DNA of 64,000 bases from Procambarus clarkii (lineage: Eukaryota > Arthropoda > Malacostraca > Decapoda > Cambaridae): NCBI RefSeq assembly GCF_040958095.1, contig NC_091151.1, positions 6,295,018 to 6,359,017 of the forward strand, given 5' to 3'. The position numbers and the translations under genes are program-made. The notes under the pieces were generated by a model. The model did not search any database. It saw only the letters and a program-made list of their open reading frames with translations, and was not told the DNA's origin. Position 1 is the stretch's first letter, and each line of letters opens with the position of its first letter. Positions 21,099 to 31,676 of the stretch are shown in pieces.

Positions 21099-24000
21099 TT
21101 AAACATAGTCGTATTGTAGGTCATCTCCCCCCACATAATATTTATTAACAAGACCTCTCCTTCTCGCCCACAAGTCCGTTGTGGGGTCTTCCTCCCCCTC
21201 CTCCTCCTCCTCCTCCTGGGACGAAGATGATGACTCATCATCTCCCAGAGAGTGAATGGGATGTAGTGCGCCTCCCTCAGGTGACTGACTGCTGACGTCA
21301 TAGGGTTCACTCTCGCTGGTGGGGTGTTGTCCTTCCTCTCCTTGTGGTTCAATGACGTCACCACCTTCACTCTCGGTGGACATTCCTTGGGCCGAGGTGT
21401 TGGGGTGGGGCTCGGATGGTATGTCTGGGTGACCATACGCTAGGCTAGTGTATTTATTTAGGTAAAAGCGCTTATCATCAAATGCACTTAAACCCCTCTT
21501 AGTATTGAATGTGGTTGCCATCTGCCCCCCTATGTTTCTTATTTGTGAGTAATTAAAAGTATTTACTACACCATTACTGTGAAGGGTCTCTTTAAAGTGG
21601 TTATGTGTTAAAGATCTTTGCACAGCTCGGGGAATACCCTTAGCGGTGATGGAATTTTTATTGTCAAGCAAAAGCACACTATACATTTTGGGCTTGAGTG
21701 CCACAACTTCAAGGATGTGTTTATCTGACACCTCTGACTTTAACAGCCCTAAAACACCCTTTTTAGAAGGATCATACAAGGGGTGAGTTTCAGGAAAATT
21801 ACTCGTATCCATCCACAAACTAAGGGGTTCTTTCCCCATCTCATTAAAGACATCTTCAGCTAGTAAGGTGAAAATGAAACTGTCTGTATCACTATACACC
21901 AGTTGTACCCTATCTGAATAGTGGTTCTTAAGTACCCTGTACCAAAAATGGTACAAGCTGTATTTTGCTAGCTCAAGAATCTGGAACCCAATGTAATTAG
22001 GATGAGTAATTTTAATGAATGGTCTGGAACTGACAGACAATAATTTATTGTCGCCTAAATGCACCATTCGTTTAAAGCGGGGATTCTTCACCTCTCGTAA
22101 AAAGACCCTAGCTGAAGTCACTAGTTTGGTGTCAATGGCATAACGAGCTGGATTCAGTAGCGTTTTACCAAAAACACTGTTCGTCAGTAATTTGAAGAGT
22201 GTTTTCCTATCATTACTGCTGGAGGCATTTCTATTGTTAACGTTGGTGTTAACAAATTCTGCCATAAAATCTGACTGGTGGAACTCGTAAATTGCATGTA
22301 TTGTTTCCACTTCAAGTCCTATCTCAATAAATAGTTGTAAAAGGTGAAGAGATATGAAATAATGTTTTTTGGGGAGATGATCTCCAACCAGTTTGATGTT
22401 TTTTGGGGGGAGGTGTGTGATGTTATTTGTTTCCAGAAGTCCCCTACTAAATGGTGAGATATCCTCCATACTTATTCCCCTATGGTGTAAACAAAGGGGC
22501 AGATCGTCTGTTAGTCTAGCTATTTCGGGTCTTAAAAGTTTGGTGTCAATTAAGAGCCAGTACCCTTTGTTAGAAGAGAAAGGCTGTTCTGTCATTATCT
22601 TCCCCCCGCTAATGAAGGAGTTCATCTCATCAGATGATAGTCTCCTTAGTCCCCCATGGGGCAATTTCCTAGTCATACAACTCCCATAGAGGCTGTTAAA
22701 GTCGAGATAAAGTAAGAATGAAGACCTATCCTCCTGGGGGTTAAAAGATGGGTTGACATAGCGGTTGTTAGCTCTGACATAACTCCTAACTGCAGTTGTA
22801 AAACCCCCTCGTATGTTTTGTGATAAGAGATTGTGCAACGTCACATCTGCACTTAACTCCAACGATATTCTACTACTTTTCAGGAAGCAGTCGTAGGAGT
22901 ACCCTGGGAGGCTGCAATAGTGTGTCAATTCTAAAGAATATATATCATTTAGAATTGCCCTATGGTGTGTAAAAATGTCAGCCAGTAATCCTACATCACA
23001 CCTCAAATAAATGAGGAGGTAGTCTTTTAATGTCCTACACCCTGTAGCCTCCCATACTAATTTAGAATGTCTATATTCGTCCAAAGTTATACCTGATTTG
23101 TTTAGGGAGCTGTAGAACATTTCAATAGGAGGGAGTGTTGTGTCATTAAAGCAGCTGATTTTTGTGGTATATTCATAAGGGAAAAACTGCTTACCCTTTA
23201 AGAGTAGGTGGTGACTCTTTTTGGGCAAACCCTCTATCATTGAGTGAGTGAATGTTAAGGGGCTGGCTGAATCAATGTGGGTCTTTGCTAGGGATGAAAG
23301 ACTACCTGTAATAAAAGCCAGTGAATCAAGAAATTTAAGCTTCCCTATTTCCACCTTAAGATATTTCGTCCCCTGTCTCATGAGGATATTGCTCTTAATA
23401 TTTGAATCCATGGTAAACTCCCTCAAAATTAAGCCCATGTCATAAGACATATTATGGGCAATTAGAACTAAACTCTCCAGAGCATTCTTGTGGCGGAGGT
23501 TGCAGTAATTACATAGAGCTCCAATATAATTGAGCTTTTCCCTAAGGTGATCATGATGTTGAACCTTGAAATTGGAGGGGGTAAATACCTGCTCACAAAA
23601 CTGGCAGTGAGTCTGTCTCCTAAAATGGATCATATCCTCAAGAGACATGTCTATTTCATAATGGTGGAGGGTAGATCTGATAATTTCCCATTTGGTAGCA
23701 ACTCGCTGCATGAAATGAGTAACACTGTCCCCCCCAAAATAAGTAAATTTATCAACGACAGTGTGGTTCCTATCAACAATTATATAGCTGTATGCTATAG
23801 GTCTATGTATGGCTGTAACAGAACCTAGACAATCCTCAGTGCTTAGGACACACTCGAAATCAAAATAGCCCACATGGGAAGGGGCATAACCTTTCCCCGT
23901 ATTTTTAAAATGGAGTGTGTCCCCAGGCTGCGGGTAAATAATTTTCTGAGTGATGTCGCAGGAAGATGAGTGATTTGTTAGCTCAGACGAATTTTGATAT

Positions 24001-25163
24001 TCTGAGAGACAGTTTCTACAGAAGACTGTCTTTCGTTTGTGGCTGCGAGTAAAGTTCCGAAGGAACTTATCGAACTCTTTTATCAAGGTCACATGAGATT
24101 CCCCCAATAACAATAAAGGAACTATGACCGAGTACTGTCTGCTACCACGACGACAAAGAGAGACGTGATAGACGCCATCTGTATGTTTGTGTATTGAATA
24201 CAAAAAAATGGATAGTTTATTTCTATTCTCCAATTTAGAGATATCCTCCCAAGACAGAGGGAAGGATAAATTGTCGTATTTGACCATTTTCCTAACCCTA
24301 GAGTGAGACTCTACAAGTCTCCCTATACGTCTCCACTTCCACCCTTGTTGTGACGCCAGAAAAGCAGCAATGCACTGAATAATACATGTTTTATTGTTAC
24401 CAGCCGGGTTTGGGTTGAAGACCTCATGCCGTCCCCTTAGAAATGGGGGATAAGGGACATAATCCCCCAAAACTGACCTTACACTTGCATTACAGATGAC
24501 GATTTTGAGGAAATCGACATTATATAATATGAAACCACTCCCCTCTGTTTCTGAAAGGAGATCTTCCAGTCGTGTAATCATATAAGCCACCCAGCTATCA
24601 ATAAGATTACCCACATCCTCAAGAGTTACCAGTCTAGCGGGTGTTGTTATGAAGTGTTCTCTAAAGTCATCATCTTCCGTGAGTCGTTGTTTCAAAAGTG
24701 TTACCTTTACCTCGAGGAGGATTTTTAATGATGAAGTAAAATTGCCATGTCCCCCAAGAGAATTCATGTAATTCTCTATTTCAGATATGTAATAGTCCCT
24801 AAAGTTGCTTAGGAGTCCTATAGGGTCTGTGGCGAAGGCTGAGGGGATGGAATATTCCAGCCTAGTAAAGAGATTCCCCAGAGCCCCCACCCTATTAATT
24901 AAGTGGGGGGTGTCTATAGCATCCTCCTCATCTGGGGAATTTTCATCACTATTTAGGGCATTAAGTCTATTGATGACAGGGGGTGTAAGACCACTAGGGC
25001 CCGGCTGAGAGATGTCACCCCTATCACCATCATCACCATCATCATCATCACTCATCGCTTCCTCTCCCCCCTCCCCTCCACCTAAGGGGTTATTGTCACG
25101 CTGTGCTTTGTCATGTTCCTCCCCTACCTGCCTCTGAATCGCTCCTGGAATGGAATAATAATA

Positions 25164-25234
<71 letters not shown>

Positions 25235-25754
25235 GGCAACACCCTCTCACTAAACCCCATGACATAAGTTCTCAAAAAAGATTCTTAAGAGAAATAAAGG
25301 TGGAGGGTTTATTCACTCACCACGGGGGCATGTTTGTAGATGTTCAGAGGTCAAGTCCTCACACACAGAGGTCCCACAATTATCACAAGGGGAAGTGTGG
25401 TGAGGTCTCAAGGATGTATTTCCACACAAAAAGCACAAGAAGCCATCCTCTCTGGAAGGGAGGGTGGGCTGGCGACGTTTACCTAATGAAGGAAATAGTG
25501 TATAATTTATATACACTCTCTCTCCCACACTCATGGAGAAGGGGAAAACCCTTCTTAATATTTTTTTTATTTGAAATAAATGAATAAATAAATATATAAA
25601 ATACGGTCATACCTCCAGCACAGGTTCTCCTGTGTTCACCACTAGACTGTACACATACAGTTTCTCCGCAGAAGAAACATGTGTAACACCTATGAACGAA
25701 GAGATGTGATGACCCCCATCCACAAATTCTACAAATATCACCAACTCGAGACAT
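21099..25754 (-). CDS. Protein-primed-type family B DNA polymerase (PolB), three coding exons
   Basis: This is the replicative polymerase of the element, expected to copy linear DNA from a protein primer. Proposed coding exons on the minus strand are 25754-25613, 25482-25321 and 25144-21099, joined at GT-AG introns in consistent phase 1; the total is 1450 codons, with no internal stop. The first two exons hold Cys/His zinc-finger-like modules. The large exon has an N-terminal region with CRNCLSEYQ-type cysteines, the exonuclease motif FDFECVL (about residue 530), a Cys/His cluster (HCQFCEQVF...CNYCN), then polymerase motifs DFNSLYG (about 914), NSVFGKTLL (about 1090) and YSDTDSFIF (about 1185). 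It ends in an acidic tail rich in Glu. Without splicing the large frame would begin in a poly-Ile run coded by an ATT microsatellite, which is an artefact. It is transcribed divergently from the ATPase. Confidence 0.93.
25155..25234. repeat. ATT/AAT microsatellite in a PolB intron
   Basis: About 26 trinucleotide copies lie between the donor of exon B (25320) and the acceptor of the main PolB exon (25145). It codes for poly-Ile in one minus-strand frame, which should not be taken as protein. Confidence 0.95.
25321..25482 (-). other. PolB upstream exon B (zinc-finger module, duplicate of exon A)
   Basis: The acceptor ttccttcattag precedes 25482, and the donor GTGAGT lies just below 25321. The exon is 162 nt (symmetrical, phase 1-1) and encodes FLCFLCGN, SPCDNCGTSVC and SEHLQTC. 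Its cysteine/histidine spacing is the same as in exon A, so the pair looks like a tandem exon duplication. Both exons even begin with the same GTAA(A/G)CG bases after the acceptor. Confidence 0.75.
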
Positions 25755-25769
25755 AACGATCACGCTTAC
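25613..25769 (-). other. PolB upstream exon A (zinc-finger module with start codon)
   Basis: A pyrimidine-rich acceptor (ttattttag) precedes 25769. The first ATG at 25754 opens MSRVGDICRICGW. Cysteines are spaced C-x2-C, then HRC-x2-CFFC, VC and EH-x3-TC. The exon ends at 25613 before GTATGA (donor). The frame entering from upstream is closed in the other two phases, so the exon probably contains the initiation codon, with a non-coding leader exon upstream (donor GAGAT/GTAAGT at about 26125-26119). Confidence 0.7.
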
Positions 25770-25770
25770 C

Positions 25771-26676
<906 letters not shown>

Positions 26677-27333
26677 ATGGAGGAGTGTGCGTCTGTCACA
26701 GACGAGCAACTTAATATTTTCCACCACCCAGCAAGAATATTTGTAGCTGGATTCAGTAATTCTGGGAAAACGACCCTAGTGGGGAATTTATGTGTTAAAT
26801 ACCACGGAAAATTCTCAAAAATTTTAGTGTCATCTGCAAATAATACAGAACAACCTCTTTCAAACATTCCATCTCTGCGAAACAAGGTTACTGTCTCCCA
26901 GGATCTGATTAACCCACTAGAGTATAAAGATCCTTTTTCAAATGAGTCAGTTTTGTATATAATTGATGACTTATACCTGGAAGCCATACAGAGTCCAATT
27001 ATAGCCAATATCTTCACAAGAGGGAGACACGGTAATATTTCCGTAATTCTAATTAGTCAAAATTTGTTTCCCCAGGGGAAATACGCCAGGACAATAACTC
27101 TGAATTGTAGTCATTATATATTAATGAAGCAGAGAGACATAAGCCAACTTGAAATTTTAAGTGGACAGTTATATGGGCGAAAAACAAGTAGTAGTTTCGT
27201 TGAAATATACCGTCGGGCAATATCCCAGAACAAGTATGGTTACTTATTGGTCGATCTGACGGTTCCTGAGGCATTACAACTACGAACGAGCATCACCAAC
27301 GAAGACCACTGTGAAATTGTGTATCAAATGTAA
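26677..27333 (+). CDS. Polinton packaging ATPase (FtsK/HerA-A32 type)
   Basis: This 218-aa protein would power genome packaging into the capsid. Walker A is GFSNSGKTTL at residues 25-34, Walker B is LYIIDDLYLE at about 93-102 with the acidic pair at 97-98, and a downstream ISQNLF (about 126-131) fits the glutamine sensor of this ATPase group. Length is close to that of other Polinton ATPases. The ATG at 26677 has good context (aatATGG) and a TATAAG motif about 41-46 bp upstream. The integrase begins 20 bp after its stop. No frame damage is visible. Confidence 0.93.
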   Translation: MEECASVTDEQLNIFHHPARIFVAGFSNSGKTTLVGNLCVKYHGKFSKILVSSANNTEQPLSNIPSLRNKVTVSQDLINPLEYKDPFSNESVLYIIDDLYLEAIQSPIIANIFTRGRHGNISVILISQNLFPQGKYARTITLNCSHYILMKQRDISQLEILSGQLYGRKTSSSFVEIYRRAISQNKYGYLLVDLTVPEALQLRTSITNEDHCEIVYQM

Positions 27334-27353
27334 TCAACAACGACAACAAAAAA

Positions 27354-28478
27354 ATGTCTCTAACGACACAGACACGAACAATTCTCACCAGTATCTATAA
27401 TGACATTTCTAGCCCAGGTGGTTTCACAGGGTCAATTCAAAAATTGTATAAGGCTGCCAGACTTAAAGACCCCAACATTAGTGTTGCAGATGTGAGGGAA
27501 TTTCTCCATGGGGAGCGATCTTACACATTACATAGAGGAAATTTAGTTAGGTTCCCCCGACGGAAAATATTAGCCCCTAAACCTCGTACCATAATTGCCT
27601 GTGACCTAGGGGACTTTTGTAGTTTACAAAAATACAATAATGGTGTTAAATATATTTTAATTTGTGTCGATGTTTATTCCCGCCTAATGCAGACTCAAAC
27701 TTTAAAAACAAAAAATTCGAGTGAAGTGTTAGTCGCTCTGAAGAAGATATTAGAGGAAACGCCTCAGTTTCTCGGTGTAAGGCGGATATTCACTGACCGA
27801 GGTAGAGAATTTTACAACAAGTCAGTTCAAAATTATTTTAATAAGAAAAATATTAAATTATATAGTGTATTTTCGGAAATGAAATCTAGCATAGTGGAGC
27901 GAGCCATCAGAACTTTAAAACATAAACTGTATCATTATATGACTCAAGCTAATTCATTAAAATACACCCACATCCTCCCTAAAGTTGTGGACGTGTACAA
28001 CCACACTTTCCACAGGATGCTAAAAAATACTCCTCATGCCATTCATAAGTTGCAAAATATTGAAGATATACGAAGACAGTTTAAGGTCATGTATTTAAAC
28101 AATGACTCCTCCATAACTGCCATCAGTCCACGGCTGCACCTTGGACAGCATGTGCGATTGGCAAAGCGCAGGAATATATTTCACAAAGGCTTTTGGCACC
28201 AAAATACAGAAGAAATATTTGTAGTGTCACATATTGACAGAACACATCCAATCCCGACATATAAAATCAAAGATTTAAACAACGAGACGATCAGTGGCAT
28301 GTTTTATGAGCAGGAATTGATTGCAACATCCCTTCCAGACTATTTTCCTGTAACGGTATTACAGTCTAGGAAAACATCGAAAGGACACAGAGAATATTTC
28401 GTCAAGTGGAGAGGGTACCCAGATTCTGCCAATAGCTGGATTAAAGCTCAAGACATCGTCAAATTTAACAAAAAATGA
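27354..28478 (+). CDS. Polinton integrase (DDE, retroviral type) with C-terminal chromodomain
   Basis: This 374-aa enzyme would join the element ends to host DNA and create the 6-bp duplication. The N-terminal region has the family pattern of a DVREFL helix, YTLHR and FPRR. Catalytic residues are D84 (ACDLGDF), D148 (FTDRGREF) and E182 (SIVERAIRTLKHKL). A chromodomain occupies about 332-372 (YFVKWRGYP, SWIKAQDI) with the aromatic and KWRGY hallmarks. Chromodomains on integrases can steer integration toward marked chromatin; that role here is inferred. The stop codon overlaps the ATG of the next gene (ATGA at 28475-28478). Confidence 0.95.
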   Translation: MSLTTQTRTILTSIYNDISSPGGFTGSIQKLYKAARLKDPNISVADVREFLHGERSYTLHRGNLVRFPRRKILAPKPRTIIACDLGDFCSLQKYNNGVKYILICVDVYSRLMQTQTLKTKNSSEVLVALKKILEETPQFLGVRRIFTDRGREFYNKSVQNYFNKKNIKLYSVFSEMKSSIVERAIRTLKHKLYHYMTQANSLKYTHILPKVVDVYNHTFHRMLKNTPHAIHKLQNIEDIRRQFKVMYLNNDSSITAISPRLHLGQHVRLAKRRNIFHKGFWHQNTEEIFVVSHIDRTHPIPTYKIKDLNNETISGMFYEQELIATSLPDYFPVTVLQSRKTSKGHREYFVKWRGYPDSANSWIKAQDIVKFNKK

Positions 28479-28816
28479 CAGTTCAAGAGGACTCTCTCGT
28501 AGAGAAACATCATCAGTTGTTATTTTTATTAAACAATTTATCACCCAAGAAGCGGAATAAACTAATCAAGGCTTTAAAACGGCAGGAAATTGAATCAATT
28601 TGTGAAATTTTTGCCAATTTTCTGAAACGAAACATCCCAGTTCAACCTCAGATAATTAATGGCTTACAGAGATATCAGAACGACATACGATCTGTAGCAC
28701 GTAAGAAAACTCCTTTATACAAAAAGAAGCTCATACTGACCTCCAGACGTGGTGGGGCGATATTAGCAGCTCTGCTACCTTTGGCTGTATCGTTAATTTC
28801 CTCCCTAATAAGGTAA
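28475..28816 (+). CDS. Small basic protein with C-terminal GG-hydrophobic segment (PX1-like)
   Basis: This 113-aa protein starts inside the integrase stop (ATGA overlap). It has a helical, charged N-terminal two thirds (LSPKKRNKLIKALKRQEI), a basic stretch (TPLYKKKLILTSRRGG) and a hydrophobic C-terminus (AILAALLPLAVSLISSL). The layout of a lysine-rich region, then GG, then a hydrophobic helix recurs in small proteins of Polintons and adintoviruses and recalls adenovirus core or membrane-lytic minor proteins. That comparison is by pattern only. It could be a structural, membrane-active or DNA-condensing protein. AATAAA at 28839-28844 could end its transcript. Confidence 0.75.
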   Translation: MTVQEDSLVEKHHQLLFLLNNLSPKKRNKLIKALKRQEIESICEIFANFLKRNIPVQPQIINGLQRYQNDIRSVARKKTPLYKKKLILTSRRGGAILAALLPLAVSLISSLIR

Positions 28817-28838
28817 TTACGTAAATAAGTAACGAGAG

Positions 28839-28844
28839 AATAAA
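28839..28844 (+). terminator. AATAAA poly-A signal abutting the next start codon
   Basis: The hexamer AATAAA is immediately followed by ATGG (start at 28845), so the polyadenylation signal of the upstream unit and the start context of the next gene share one short stretch. Use of the signal is inferred. Confidence 0.5.
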
Positions 28845-29705
28845 ATGGTGAAAGAATATTGCCTGGTACCACGATTCATAGCTGAAAAATATTTATTTAA
28901 TAAAAACAAGAACTCACCATCACCTCCTAATGCTGTGGGTCTGCCCTCCCCCGGTGGTGATGGTAGTGAAAGTATGTCCTTCTCTTTAAAAAACGAATCC
29001 ATCCCAAGTAATAATATTGGGGGAGCCCGTAACCTACCCACCTGCGACTCTGGTAGGGGTGATGGGGGGGTGGGGGAAGAGGACACTCCTTCCTCCCACC
29101 TGACAACAACGGGCTGTGGGCGGTGTTGCCGTAGTAGCACCTCCAGACGGGCGGGGCTGGTCACACACCCTTTAAATGACATTGGGGCCCCCGGCGACCG
29201 TCGCCCGCCGCCACCCTTAAAAAGAAAAAAAAAAACGCGGGCTGCCCGGCGCGACCATCGCCTTTTAAAAAAAAAAATAAATAAAAAAAGGGGACATTCC
29301 ATCCTCCCGCCCGAAGTGCAAGTAATTGTTGCTGGCCACACTCCACATAAAGCCACCATCACACCCCAAAATCCAAGTCTGGACAACTTAATAAATGTGA
29401 ATTTTAAAATTGAGGAAATTCCTCATGTCAAAGCATTATTGAACATGTTTGGACAAAACAGCCAACAGGTGATGTGGGATAGTCGCAGAAATTTATTAAA
29501 GCCTGTACAAAATTTAAATATTTTAGATATAATTAAAACTCTAGCCTTCACAAAGGGGCAATTTAGGGCAAGTGACAAGGAAGATGTAAGGGTTTTACTG
29601 AGGGTGGCTGGCATAGACCCAACCCTCATACGTAATTATCGCGCTAGATCTCAGTTAAAAGGGGGGAGGGGTATCCATAGGAGACCCCATTGGGAGCCGT
29701 ATTGA
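28845..29705 (+). CDS. Unrecognised 286-aa Polinton protein (MVKEY...LVP type)
   Basis: No function is assigned. The N-terminus reads MVKEYCLVPRFIAEKYL, followed by about 140 residues of low-complexity Pro/Gly/Ser/Arg linker whose DNA has two similar GC-rich blocks and long A-runs. The C-terminal 110 residues look folded: LDNLINVNFKIEEIPHVKAL, LNILDIIKTLAFTKG and VRVLLRVAGIDPTLI, then a basic GGRGIHRRPHW end. From memory of the family, an N-terminal MVKEY-LVP box plus a C-terminal helical domain recurs in Polinton genomes at this place beside the capsid genes, so a structural or DNA-binding virion role is possible. The linker may vary by slippage. Confidence 0.65.
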   Translation: MVKEYCLVPRFIAEKYLFNKNKNSPSPPNAVGLPSPGGDGSESMSFSLKNESIPSNNIGGARNLPTCDSGRGDGGVGEEDTPSSHLTTTGCGRCCRSSTSRRAGLVTHPLNDIGAPGDRRPPPPLKRKKKTRAARRDHRLLKKKINKKRGHSILPPEVQVIVAGHTPHKATITPQNPSLDNLINVNFKIEEIPHVKALLNMFGQNSQQVMWDSRRNLLKPVQNLNILDIIKTLAFTKGQFRASDKEDVRVLLRVAGIDPTLIRNYRARSQLKGGRGIHRRPHWEPY

Positions 29706-29758
29706 AGACCTATATGAAGACCATCTTAAAGACCACCATATTCAGTTGCATATCCACC

Positions 29759-30097
29759 ATGGAGCAAGCTTCTAGACCCACTCCTCCCCCAGCTACACCC
29801 CCAGAAGACAAATCTCCCTTATTAAAGAAGTTGGTTGCTACTCAGCGGTACTACAAGTATGTCGAACACAAATGTAGATTGATATATGCATTGTGGGATT
29901 GTTATGACCGTCTTGTGTTGAGTGCCCCTCCAGAACGGTTTTTTAAGTCATTTGGAGAGACGGTGAAACGTTATGAAGAATATTCATCCCAGGAAATCCA
30001 GACGGAGATATGGCAAATGGAAAAATTAACCTTCCAACATCGAGACCAGATTACAGCCTTCGAGACTGGACGGAGTGTGTATGGACTTTTAAGGTAG
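29759..30097 (+). CDS. Unrecognised small Polinton protein (112 aa from the preferred start)
   Basis: The frame is open from 29690, but ATG 29759 has better context (accATGG) and does not overlap the upstream gene. A Pro-rich start (PTPPPATPPE) precedes a compact helical region: LLKKLVATQRYYKYVEHKCRLIY, WDCYDRLVLS and EEYSSQEIQTEIWQM. No signal peptide, transmembrane segment or family motif was seen. Its place between the 286-aa gene and the 331-aa gene suggests a late or accessory role; nothing more can be said. Confidence 0.6.
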   Translation: MEQASRPTPPPATPPEDKSPLLKKLVATQRYYKYVEHKCRLIYALWDCYDRLVLSAPPERFFKSFGETVKRYEEYSSQEIQTEIWQMEKLTFQHRDQITAFETGRSVYGLLR

Positions 30098-30158
30098 GGA
30101 AGGCAGCCTCTACACCACACCCCATACATCCCTCCCCCTCCAGGTGGGGGACACAGGT

Positions 30159-30169
30159 GTATTTAAAGG
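30159..30169 (+). promoter_or_regulatory. TATA-like element upstream of the 331-aa gene
   Basis: GTATTTAAAGG lies about 72-82 bp before the ATG at 30241, leaving room for a 40-50 nt leader. It is followed by a pyrimidine-rich leader (ccgttcctctcaaccgcccc). Confidence 0.5.
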
Positions 30170-30240
30170 CCTCCACCGTCACCCTCGGTCACCATAGTTG
30201 ACGGCGACTCTACCCCGTTCCTCTCAACCGCCCCTCCGCC

Positions 30241-31236
30241 ATGGCTTTATCGTCCATTAAGTCAATAGACAGCGACATCACCGACACCCACGCCTTTGGG
30301 GTCGGTGATGTGATCGTTTACGATCTACCCGCTGCTGTTGTGCGTCCCTATGGACTGGCAAGTGTAATTTGGAAATGTTACAACTATGCCCGTGTGGAAC
30401 GTGAAGGACTGACTCGTGTCAACAGGGCCACAATACGTTACCGGTCTACCCCGGGTGACATCGAGGTGAAGATAGCTCCCCTACCCTCCGACGGTCAAGA
30501 CATTGTCGAAGAGCCAGTCTTGTTCTTCCGCCCCACCATCGTGGCGCTAATTTCCGCTTTCGGTGCAGGAGCACCCTTCGAGTCCAACCCTATAGCTCAG
30601 GAGCAAGTGCAGTCTTCCTCCGACATCCACTACATCACCAATGTCACCCTGGATACTGCCAAGAATAGGCTGTTTTGGCTGAAAACAGCCCTAACAAAGG
30701 TTGGCAATCTCATGGTAAGAACTCCAACCATGTTTCGGCTGGTGGTGCCCCATGGGCTGGGGGCCTCCCGTGATGGCATGGACAACTGGCACAAGGACGT
30801 CGGGCCCATGCTCATTTCGCTCAACGCTGAGCTGGGCAAGCATAACAAGGAGCTGGTAATCCTCAAACGTCCCTCTACCGTCACCCCATCGATGGTACCC
30901 CTCCCGAATGATGATCCCAGGGGAGAGGGTGATAGTAAAACTATCACCCTAGATGCAGTGGTGGGGGAGGGTGCCACCACCCCAGGAAGCTCTTCTCGTT
31001 CTACACCACCAGCACCACCACCCACCCCCAGGAAGAAGAGACACCTACAAGAGTACTCATCCACCTCCAGCGCTGCTCCACCCCCACCCACAACATCTGG
31101 CACGGCCAAACGACGAATCGAAACCACTATTGACTTCGACCCCCTCTCAAATCATCGTATTGACACCATCCTCGATGGAGAGTCACAGGAAATATTCCTG
31201 TTATCCTCATCACCGAAAAAACAACGAAAGCTGTAA
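30241..31236 (+). CDS. Unrecognised 331-aa Polinton protein
   Basis: The start ccATGG has excellent context. Residues 1-225 look like a folded, mixed alpha/beta domain (for example VGDVIVYDLPAAVVRPYG, RATIRYRSTPGDIEVKIAP and NRLFWLKTALTKVGNLMV). The C-terminal 100 residues are Pro/Ser/Thr-rich with basic patches PRKKRH and AKRRIE that could be nuclear-localisation signals. The gene is distinctly more GC-rich than the ATPase, integrase or capsid genes, which suggests a separate history. No catalytic motif is evident. Sitting upstream of the penton-like gene, it could be a replication, scaffold or regulatory protein; this is a guess from position only. Confidence 0.65.
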   Translation: MALSSIKSIDSDITDTHAFGVGDVIVYDLPAAVVRPYGLASVIWKCYNYARVEREGLTRVNRATIRYRSTPGDIEVKIAPLPSDGQDIVEEPVLFFRPTIVALISAFGAGAPFESNPIAQEQVQSSSDIHYITNVTLDTAKNRLFWLKTALTKVGNLMVRTPTMFRLVVPHGLGASRDGMDNWHKDVGPMLISLNAELGKHNKELVILKRPSTVTPSMVPLPNDDPRGEGDSKTITLDAVVGEGATTPGSSSRSTPPAPPPTPRKKRHLQEYSSTSSAAPPPPTTSGTAKRRIETTIDFDPLSNHRIDTILDGESQEIFLLSSSPKKQRKL

Positions 31237-31280
31237 CCATCAACGCTCAAAGAAGACGTGCCAGCACCACCACAGTCAGT

Positions 31281-31315
<35 letters not shown>

Positions 31316-31676
31316 CAGTACCTCCATCTACAACAGCTTCGGTGGTGGTAGCAGTAGCAGGTCCACCGACGATGGTGACAGTGTTGTCAGCGGCAGTGGT
31401 AGCGGCAACGGTACCACCAACTACAGCAGTTCCGGCGGTGACAGCGGCAGCAACAGTACCATCATCGCCGGCAGCGGTAACGGTAGCGGCAGCAGTACCA
31501 CCAACTACAACGGTTCCAGCGGTGGTAGCAGCAGCAGCAGCAGCAGCAGTACCGTCAGCGGTGGCAGCGGTGTCAGTGGTACCAACAGCTCCCCCAGCAG
31601 CAGCGGCGGCGGCAGCAGCGGACGACAGCAGTACCAACAGCTGCTGCTCTTTATATGTAATTTGTTATGGGGGGAC
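31237..31676 (+). repeat. Ser/Ala-coding AGC-rich low-complexity tract downstream of the 331-aa gene
   Basis: AGC/GCA/CAG-type triplets stay open in several frames. One frame gives long Ala/Val/Thr runs; another, reached by a -1 shift at the AAAAAAC run near 31217-31223, gives Ser/Gly/Thr-rich sequence. It may be a 3' untranslated tract, an alternative C-terminus or slippage debris. A poly-A signal follows at about 31734. Confidence 0.55.

Noticed and set aside
25145..25265. PolB starting at a methionine upstream of the poly-Ile run
   Set aside because: The poly-Ile is translated ATT microsatellite, and a splice acceptor (cattccAG) at 25145 in the right phase joins better to the zinc-finger exons.
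28347..29386. Minus-strand open frames opposite the 286-aa gene and integrase end
   Set aside because: They are shadows created by GC-rich low complexity; no motif and no start or splice support.
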